This document shows positions 57,055-64,000 of a stretch of 64,000 bases of DNA, piece after piece. Where the stretch lies: NCBI GenBank assembly GCA_963678675.1, contig OY783192.1:9767953-9831952 (forward strand), given 5' to 3'. The DNA comes from Xiphydria camelus. Its lineage: Eukaryota > Arthropoda > Insecta > Hymenoptera > Xiphydriidae. Below the pieces are notes generated by a model. The model was not told the origin of the DNA. It made no database searches and saw nothing but the letters and a program-made list of their open reading frames with translations. The position numbers and the translations under genes are program-made. Numbering within the stretch: the stretch's first letter is position 1; every line of letters starts with the position of its first letter.

Positions 57055-58351
57055 TCGCGCAGCTCAGGCGACTGCTCCGTTTCGGTTGCTGTGCACCTGC
57101 ACCGTCAGTGTGTGAAGGTACGCGACGCGTGTAAGCCTTCCTACAACTCTCATGCACTTTAACACTTTTTCCCCTCAAGTAACGCCGCAATGTCATCGTT
57201 TCTTTCCTTACTCATCCAGCATAAAGTGTCCAGGTCCCTATTCACATCAACAAACTTACTACTTTTAAGACCTTTGCACAAAACGCACACGATACTGCCC
57301 GACGTGGATTCCATAATGAAAAAATAACAATTTTCACACAAAATTGATAAATCCCCGCACTAAATGCAGTTTTCAGTCCTGAAGCCACCACTTCGAATGT
57401 GTATTTTATACAGCAGGACACATAAATAACACACGGCGGCACGGCGTCGTGCTATCGGTTCTTTACGCTGACAGAACACAGCTATTTTTTTACGATATAC
57501 AGCAACGGCACTTCGCGCTCTTCGGACAACATATAACCGCAAACGACATAAGAAAACTGTCGTCGACTCATCGAGCGACAGCCGGGATAATTACATGTGA
57601 GTTTATCCCCCCACATTGCATGCCGCTTAGCACGGGTAATTTAACACTTTCTCATCGTCGCGTCTTGTTTTTTGTCCTGAAATTAAATTTTAACTAAGCA
57701 TATTCCATTAAAATTACTATTATCTCTAAACCTATTAATGTTGTCAAGTATAATAGAGATTATAAACAATTTAGAACATAAATAAATAAAATTGGACGCT
57801 CGGTTGACTCGCTATGCTTAAAATTCGAATATTCCAATATGGAGCCAGTTTTTACCAGATAGCGGATTTTCCCCAAGATAGATTTTTTGGGAATTTTGGG
57901 ATTTCAATTAAGACATTATCCGTAACATTTTTACCAATTTTTAGCTTGTTATTTCAAACGTCCGGGTTCGGCCAAATTTTTGTCTTATTTGCCTACATTA
58001 TTCAGGCTTCTTTATTAACTAGTGAACTCGGCACTGCAATTACATGTGTATGTGTAGGCTGGCACTTGAGTAAAGGTACTTTGACGTAAACGTGCACGTG
58101 GTTCGGAATTTGGACTATTTTTATATATTTTTTGTTATTGTTAGAATTATTAACGAAGTTGGGATGGGGCAAAATGTATCTAAATTAGAGTGGCAGTGAA
58201 TGTGTTAAGATTGTAATTTAACATTTTACAATAAAAAAAGTGCAAATTTTACTCTTTCAAATCACTAAAAAATTCATTATAAAATTTCTATGGGAGGCCC
58301 CACTTTCTAAGTGCTCTCAAAATTACCGTAAAAGATGCAGAAATTTAGCAG

Positions 58352-58432
58352 GTTAGAGTGATGGGTCATCTGTCCGACGAATACAGTGTAACTTCAGGAG
58401 TCCCACAAGGTTCACATTAATCAATAATCTCG
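58352..58432 (+). pseudogene. LINE reverse transcriptase fragment, left part
   Basis: Translates to VRVMGHLSDEYSVTSGVPQG followed by SH, the conserved palm/fingers motif of non-LTR reverse transcriptases. The reading then skips the usual LGPLLF and shifts frame to INNL. The next RT motif (YADD) is found 5.2 kb away at 63,676 on the same strand, so this LINE copy was split by later insertions. Confidence 0.7.
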
Positions 58433-58660
58433 GTCGAGATTATCGAATTAATAAAACCGTCCGACCGTCCAACCGAACCCTCCGACCGAGAGTATCTATA
58501 CAGGAATTGGAACGCCTTTGCGTTCAATAGTCAATCCATCCATCCATACGAGATTTCGTGGTTTCGTGCTTTCGCCACTAGCCTGCTGGCGTCGCCACCG
58601 TCCGGCCTTCATACTCACGTACTCTTCCCTTTGTGGCGACGACTCGTGACCAGTCGGTAT
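58433..58660. other. Spacer with CCGACCG-type microrepeats
   Basis: Contains CCGTCCGACCGTCCAACCG and CCATCCATCCAT-like runs. No gene. Confidence 0.45.
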
Positions 58661-58940
58661 TTGTACCGTATGTCCGTCTCTGTACTGGCCAGTTTGAAAG
58701 TTACCTTCGGATAGGCTTGGTCGGTACTCGAGGCATTTAATACGGTAGAAGTCGAGTCAGCCGTTAGAGTTGATGTCAATTCAGGAGATCGAAGCGTCTA
58801 ACCTCGAAATTGTGAGTTTGTGAATAATGGAAATTACGAAAATAATTATAATTACGGTATAAATGTCTCGATTACCGACCAAGCCTATCCGAAGGTAACT
58901 TTCAAACTGGCCAGTACAGAGACGGACATACGGTACAAAG
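58661..58940. repeat. Perfect 67-bp inverted repeat, 146-bp loop
   Basis: 58,661-58,727 and 58,874-58,940 are exact complements (TTTGTACCGTATGTCCGTCT at the outside, TTGGTCGGTA inside). Neither side has MITE-like ends or a target duplication. The function or origin is unclear. Confidence 0.85.
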
Positions 58941-59802
58941 CCCAGCCGACGGTAAATTTCAAGGTCCCTGTAACTGTGCGGTTCTGCTCGGGTCGGGACA
59001 TCATGTACGTGTGTACGAAGGCTCGCACACTGGAACGCGGCGTCCGTACAAGAACGCTCCGTACTGCTTCGTACACCAATACAGTAAGCGTGTAGTAGGT
59101 ATGTTCGTTCATCTCGGCGTAAAGTGAGTAGCGAGAACCCGTGTATCTTTATGTCTGCCTTCTCCACCCCTCAATTTTTACATCGAATTTTCTCAATAAA
59201 TATATGTATGGTTATAACCAAAATTATGCTTAGTTACACCATATAAATTGATTATTCTCTAATGATAGATTGATAAAGACCAGAATAAATTTTTCATTTA
59301 TACCGGCAGAGATCGAGTCGATAGTTAGAGTTGGCTTACAGCCCGTAAACACTGTGCAGTTTATTCACTGTTTCGATAATTTTAACAAATCGGTGCAAAT
59401 CGAATGCTATGTTATGAACATAATATCCGGTTTCCACCGATTCGTTAAAATTACTGAAACGGTGAAAAAACCGCATAGTTTGTTTATTTACGATTTTTAT
59501 GACTTCTTTCACGAACGAATTGTTCTGGGGAAAATGTAAATATTATCGAAACATTAGTTATAAAATCATTACATGTTGGTGATTTTATTTATCATTCATA
59601 ATTTTTAAATCAGTCATCTAGGCTGAAAACATTTTTACCGATTTTCCGTTTATCGTTGAGTGCGTTCTAGTTGCGAAATTCGATGTTCAATTGTTTTCAA
59701 ACTGTTAACACACGATACGTCGGCTGACAACAATGAATGTGTAGTGACGCGCCATGCCGCTCTTTTCTCCGCCTTGTCGGAAACTACGCGATAAAGCGAT
59801 CA

Positions 59803-59961
59803 GGGGCCCCTTTCTCTAACTCACTCGCAAAGTTGCGTATACGCATCTTAGCCAATAGACCAATCAGGATCAAGTATTCCGTTGTGGTGGGGGTCCTGAT
59901 TGGTCTACTCGCTAAGAAACGTATACGTTTCTCTTGCGAGTGAGTAAGAGAAAGGGGCCCC
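59803..59961. mobile_element. MITE with GGGGCCCCTTTCTCT ends
   Basis: Arms of about 60 bp share ACTCACTCGCAA and GCGTATACG, around GACCAATCAGGA / TCCTGATTGGTC. One arm resembles 23,447-23,490. Confidence 0.8.
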
Positions 59962-60000
59962 AGGGGTCTCCTTACCTGAGAACCCTGCCTACGTCACAAC

Positions 60001-60221
60001 TAAGGGCCTTTGCACACGACGTTTTTTAAACTAGCTGACGACGCGTGTTATACGCGATTAGGACGCTCAGCAAACGCAAGGCAGTCGGCAAGTTGTGACT
60101 TTTACACACGATCCTTGCTAATACAACCTACTAATACGCGCTGATGACGCGCAGCGAACGCGCTCATCAAAAAGGCGCATCGTCAGCTAGTTTAAAAAAC
60201 GTCGTGTGCAAAGGCCCTTAC
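60001..60221. mobile_element. MITE with TAAGGGCCTTTGCACACGAC ends
   Basis: Arms of about 40 bp (through AAACTAGCTGACGA) and a GC-rich centre with repeated ACGCG-type motifs. Non-coding. Confidence 0.85.
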
Positions 60222-60560
60222 GATTGGCAGCTTTATCGCAGCGTTCCATACCCCGAGGTACATATGTCGGTCCCTCGTCGAACCTTTGTCTCACGGTGTA
60301 CGGAATTTCGCTGGAAAAGCAGTCGGTCTTGAGCTTCAGATGCGTACAGTTGCGTATTTTTTTTCTATCCACTAAAGCAAGTAGATAACAAACCATACAG
60401 TAAATGTATAATATTAATAAGCTTCATATCACGCTTCAGTTCAATACACAATCGAACTCGGCAATAATAATAACTGACCACATTCTATCATTTAAAAAAA
60501 TGTTTCATATTTATCTGACAAAAGAGCACGAAAGAAAATTAACGAAAAAAGAAATGAAAT
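60222..60560. other. No gene recognised
   Basis: Short frames on both strands with no motif. Confidence 0.5.
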
Positions 60561-61094
60561 CCCCCCCCCCCCCTTCAAAACATCGACGATGTATGATAGC
60601 ACGAATTAATAAAATAGCTCCCTTTCCAAAGTAATCATGTAACAACTTACGAATCACCAAAGATAATGAAAAAATTATGATAAAATTAATGAAATCATTA
60701 CCGCCAAATTAATGAAAGCAAGTGTGTTGTCAAGGTATGTTGCGTTAATGAGAGAAATAGTACATAATTCCATACAATGGTAAACTTTACTACAGAGACT
60801 AAAAATAATATAGAGGGAAAAAAACCAAGAGAGAAGTTCCACTGAAACTGAGAATTTATCCTCAATTAACCATTGTATGGAATTATGTACTATTTCTCTC
60901 ATTAACGCAACATACCTTGACAACACACTTGCTTTCATTAATTTGGCGGTAATGATTTCATTAATTTTATCATAATTTTTTCATTATCTTTGGTGATTCG
61001 TAAGTTGTTACATGATTACTTTGGAAAGGGAGCTATTTTATTAATTCGTGCTATATCATACATCGTCGATGTTTTGAGGGGGGGGGGGGGGGGG
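60561..61094. mobile_element. Foldback with poly-C/poly-G tips
   Basis: Arms of about 220 bp (60,561-60,780 and 60,869-61,094) are almost identical. The outer tips are a 13-C run and a 17-G run. The next bases read TCAAAACATCGACGATGTAT on the left, mirrored on the right. Loop 88 bp. No target duplication is obvious. Confidence 0.85.
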
Positions 61095-61629
61095 TGATAT
61101 ACACTGTTAGAAGTGTTTTTGATTTCACAATATGACGCTCTACGGATGTGTAGAGAATTCAAAAATACATTCTTAATTTTAATAAGCAAACATGGAATTC
61201 ACTACAAAACTTTTAAAATCACAAATTTCGTTTTGATTTCCAAACACATATTAGGAAATAAAAAACTCGTACTTTTATTTAATCACTGTCTCTTTAAATA
61301 GGCAACGTTGACTCTGAATTCCTAACATCGTATTTGTATTTCACAACAGCGTTTGAAAAAAACAGTACTCGTATTTGGTTTTAAAACATGTATGGGAAAA
61401 ACCGAAAACGTCTCTTTTAAATTTACAATACATTGTGATGTTTCAATAGTCTACGTGTGATATAATAATGATGTTTCAAACAGTGCAAATTGTACCGAAT
61501 TATTCCATAAATAATGAATGCTTAATTATCATAATCGCTACTGTTTTGAAAAAGAAAGTATCAAATTATTTTATAAAATTTAATGAGAAGAACCTTCGAG
61601 AGCAGTCACTGTCATTATCGGTTTCTATA

Positions 61630-63267
61630 CAGGGTGGACCAGGTTAAACGTCATTTTTTTTTGATATGTGATAGAACAACAAAAAAAAGTACTCATAAGA
61701 AAATTTTTTTCAAAAATGTTTCCTAACAAAGATACAGGGTGTCAAAATGTCGAAAAAAATGGTTTTCTCATCATAACTTCTAAACTACTTGATCGATTTC
61801 CATGAAATTTTGCACACAGGCTAATGTAGAACAGCTCTAAGCAATAATTAAATAATTTTAAAAAATTCTCCAGTGGCGTAGATACTAGGGGCCGGTACCC
61901 CCTTTCCCCCTCCCAATCTTCGGCGCCACTGGATATTTTGCAAAGAAAATTTAATTATTGGATTCCCCGTTTAATTTAGAGAAAAAAATCACCCTTGCAA
62001 ATTTTTGATTTATGGCTTCGTTTTTGAGATATTTATTTTAATTTATAGGGTTGCGAGCAGGCCAAAGCTAGGTTGAACTCCATTAATTGTGATGTGATAG
62101 AGCAACAACAAAAAATAGATTCTCAAGAGAAAATTTTTTTCAAAAATGTTTCCTAACAAAGATATAGGGTGTCAAAGTTTCGAAAAAAAATAGTTTTCTC
62201 ATCATAACTTCTAAACTACTTGATCGATTTCCATGAAATTTCGTACACAGGCTAATGTCGTACAGCTCTAAGTAATAATTAAATAATTTTAAAAAATTCT
62301 CCAATGGCGTAGATACTGAGGGCCGCTACCCCCCTTTCCCCCTTCCCAATCTTCGGCGCCACTGGATATCTTGCAAAGAAAATTTAATTACTGGATTCCC
62401 CATTTAATTTAAAGAAAAAAATCTCAAAAACGAAGTCACAAATCAAACATTTACAAGGATGATTTTTTTCTTTAAATTAAACGGGGAATCCAATAATTAA
62501 ATTTTCTTTGCAAAATATCCAGTGGCGCCGAAGATTGGGAAGGGGGAAAGGGGGTACCGGCCCCCAGTATCTACGCCACTGGAGAATTTTTTAAAATTAT
62601 TTAATTATTACTTAGAGCTGTACGACATTAGCTTGTGTGCGAAATTTCATGGAAATTGATGAAGTAGTTTAGAAGTTATGATAAGAAAACCATTTTTTTT
62701 TTCAAAACTTTGACACCCTATATCTTTGTTAGGAAACATTTTTGAAAAAAAATTTTCTCATGAGAATCTATTTTTTGTTGTTGCTCTATCACATATCACA
62801 ATTAATGGAGTTCAACCTAGCTTTGGCCTGCTCGCAACCCTATAAATTAAAATAAATATCTCAAAAACGCGAAGTCACAAATCAAACATTTACAAGGATG
62901 ATTTTTTTCTTTAAATTAAACGGGGAATCCAATAATTAAATTTTCTTTGCAAAATATCCAGTGGCGCCGAAGATTGGGAAGGGGGAAAGGGGGGTACCGG
63001 CCCCCAGTATCTACGCCACAGGAGAATTTTTTAAAATTATTTAATTATTACTTAGAGCTGTACGGCATTAGCCTGTGTGCAAAATTTCATGGAAATCGAT
63101 CAAGTAGTTTAGAAGTTATGATAAGAAAACAATTTTTTTTTCGAAACTTTGACACCCTATATCTTTGTTAGGAAACATTTTTGAAAAAAATTTTCTTTTG
63201 AAAGTCTACTTTTTTATTGTTGTTCTATCACATATAAAAAAAATGACGTTTAACCTGGTCCACCCTG
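61630..63267. mobile_element. Foldback, CAGGGTGGACCAGG ends, doubly palindromic
   Basis: Flanked by TA (61,628-61,629; 63,268-63,269). The ends match those of the 12.2-kb element at 38,197-50,431. Inside, a unit with AACAAAGATACAGGGTGTCA and CCAGTGGCGTAGATACT occurs four times in alternating orientation, giving nested palindromes. It has no coding capacity and probably is a non-autonomous relative. Confidence 0.82.
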
Positions 63268-63296
63268 TATATGACTGGAGTCGACCAACACCAATA

Positions 63297-63372
63297 TTGA
63301 AGAGTCGTTGGCTCAATTGGTAGAGTGCGATGCAGCTCGTCCTAAAGATCGCAGGTTCCAGTCCCTGTATAG
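63297..63372 (+). other. tRNA-like sequence, probable SINE head
   Basis: Contains an A-box (TGGCTCAATTGG) and a B-box (GGTTCCAGTCC) 30 bases further on, the internal RNA polymerase III promoter of tRNA genes and tRNA-derived SINEs. The acceptor arms (AGTCGTT and TATAGTAGG) do not pair and the anticodon arm is poor, so it is not a functional tRNA. An A-rich stretch follows. Confidence 0.45.
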
Positions 63373-63675
63373 TAGGGTATGAAAAAAAAACCGACACCAC
63401 TAGGCGGGTCGGCAGGTAGCAGTGTAAAGTCACTGCGTGCGTTCCATTTTTAGGCTGAGTTAGTAGTGTATTGTGATATCACAACACCTTATCTTTCGAA
63501 TTTCACAGTACCGAAGAGCGCTTCTACTTTTCCACATAAAGTACTGTGATTTTAAAATACAACGATTTTGGAATTCCTAACACCATTATGCATTAGTTTC
63601 AATGTACACTCGTGTTTGTAAAAATGCTTCCATTACATTTATTGTGATTTCCTAATAGAAACTTCTAACAGTGTA

Positions 63676-64000
63676 GGTAATGAGTTTAGTTCGGATTTTC
63701 TGCTCTATGCGGATGATATGAAAATTTTTAGAACTGTTGAAAGTGAGCGTGCTGTATGTGAGTTACCGAGTGACATCTCCAGATTAGAGAGATGGTGTGA
63801 GTCTAATAAATTATATCTGAATGTTAGTAAGTATGCTGTAATGGCTTTCTCGCGCTCGCACAGCCAGCTAATACCTAACTATATCATAAATGGTCAAGCT
63901 GTCAATATTGTTAGCGAGATGAAGGACCTGGGAATTCTGATTGACGACCGGCTCAGTTTTAATGCTCATATCAGCTACATAACCACTCGTGCTTATCGTG
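63676..64000 (+). pseudogene. LINE reverse transcriptase, partial, runs off the window
   Basis: An open frame from about 63,676 to the last base encodes FLLYADDMKIFRTVESERAV (RT motif C, catalytic YADD), ISRLERWCESNKLYLNVSKY and EMKDLGILIDDRLSFNAHIS, as in Jockey/R1-like non-LTR retrotransposons. It copies element RNA at the target. The upstream motif lies at 58,352-58,432. No stop occurs in this part, so the downstream half may be intact outside the window. Confidence 0.85.

Larger units (their letters stand above)
54754..58351 (-). mobile_element. 3.6-kb foldback element with an unnamed gene
   Basis: CTAAATTTCTACATCTTTTA at 54,754 and its near-complement ending at 58,351 start inverted arms of about 500-600 bp (54,754-55,340 and about 57,830-58,351), sharing AAGTGGGGCCTCCCATAGAA and CAAAGTACCTTTACTCAAGT. 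A degraded minus-strand gene lies between them. The right end abuts a LINE fragment. The left arm carries an extra small MITE that the right arm lacks. Confidence 0.7.
61100..63675. mobile_element. TIR element with TACACTGTTAGAAGT ends, carrying a nested foldback
   Basis: TACACTGTTAGAAGTG at 61,100 and its near-complement ending at 63,675. About 0.94 kb of its own, non-coding, with internal AATTCCTAACA-type repeats. It was entered by the foldback at 61,630-63,267. LINE sequence resumes directly after its right end, so this element probably lies inside the LINE. Confidence 0.65.

Overview
This is a gene-poor, transposon-saturated stretch of an animal genome, almost certainly an arthropod and most likely an insect. 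It combines spliced genes with GT-AG introns, CACTA/EnSpm, piggyBac, Polinton, Helitron, pogo, Mutator-like and THAP/P-like DNA transposons, a Ty3/gypsy element, a LINE fragment and dozens of foldback or MITE palindromes. A hymenopteran such as an ant would fit, but the sequence alone does not prove it. I recognise no ordinary single-copy host gene; every coding region I can support belongs to, or was carried by, a mobile element.

Layout. 0-3.9 kb: MITEs and a THAP remnant. 3.9-9.7 kb: a complete Ty3/gypsy element on the minus strand with identical 320-bp LTRs and TAAG target duplications. Gag, protease, RT, RNase H and integrase lie in one frame that is broken by three stops. It sits inside a dispersed repeat (copy A, to 10.5 kb) whose inverted sister (copy B, 27.7-30.9 kb) hosts an intact piggyBac. 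11.3-17.1 kb: an apparently complete CACTA-type element with an intact TNP2-like transposase and a six-exon DUF4806 accessory gene whose stop lies 3 nt before the transposase ATG. 17.5-18.7 kb: a Helitron end with six 129-bp repeats. 19-27.5 kb: foldbacks, an unrecognised duplicated pseudogene, and two THAP-bearing TIR elements, one with a piggyBac-derived insertion in its exon. 27.9-30.3 kb: piggyBac. 31.3-32.1 kb: pogo pseudogene.

34.5-53.6 kb is one large nest. A decayed Mutator-like element with a C-terminal exonuclease is split by a 12.2-kb foldback transposon (38,197-50,431; DDE_Tnp_4 plus SWIM transposase). That element was itself entered by a compact 6.1-kb Polinton (39,386-45,489; AGT...ACT ends, 6-bp TSD TATCAT) and by a Helitron (46,872-48,605).

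54.7-58.4 kb is a foldback element with a degraded gene of a TE-associated family I cannot name. 58.4-64.0 kb is a LINE RT fragment interrupted by more foldbacks and resuming at the window edge.

The order of insertion can be read in several places because paralogous empty sites are present in the same window. Most palindromic elements with CAGGGTG ends and TA target sites probably depend on one class of transposase. The features most worth follow-up are the dicistronic CACTA arrangement, the stop-interrupted but young Ty3/gypsy element (including a UGA-CUA at gag/pol), the miniature Polinton, and the unnamed gene in the 54.7-58.4 kb foldback.
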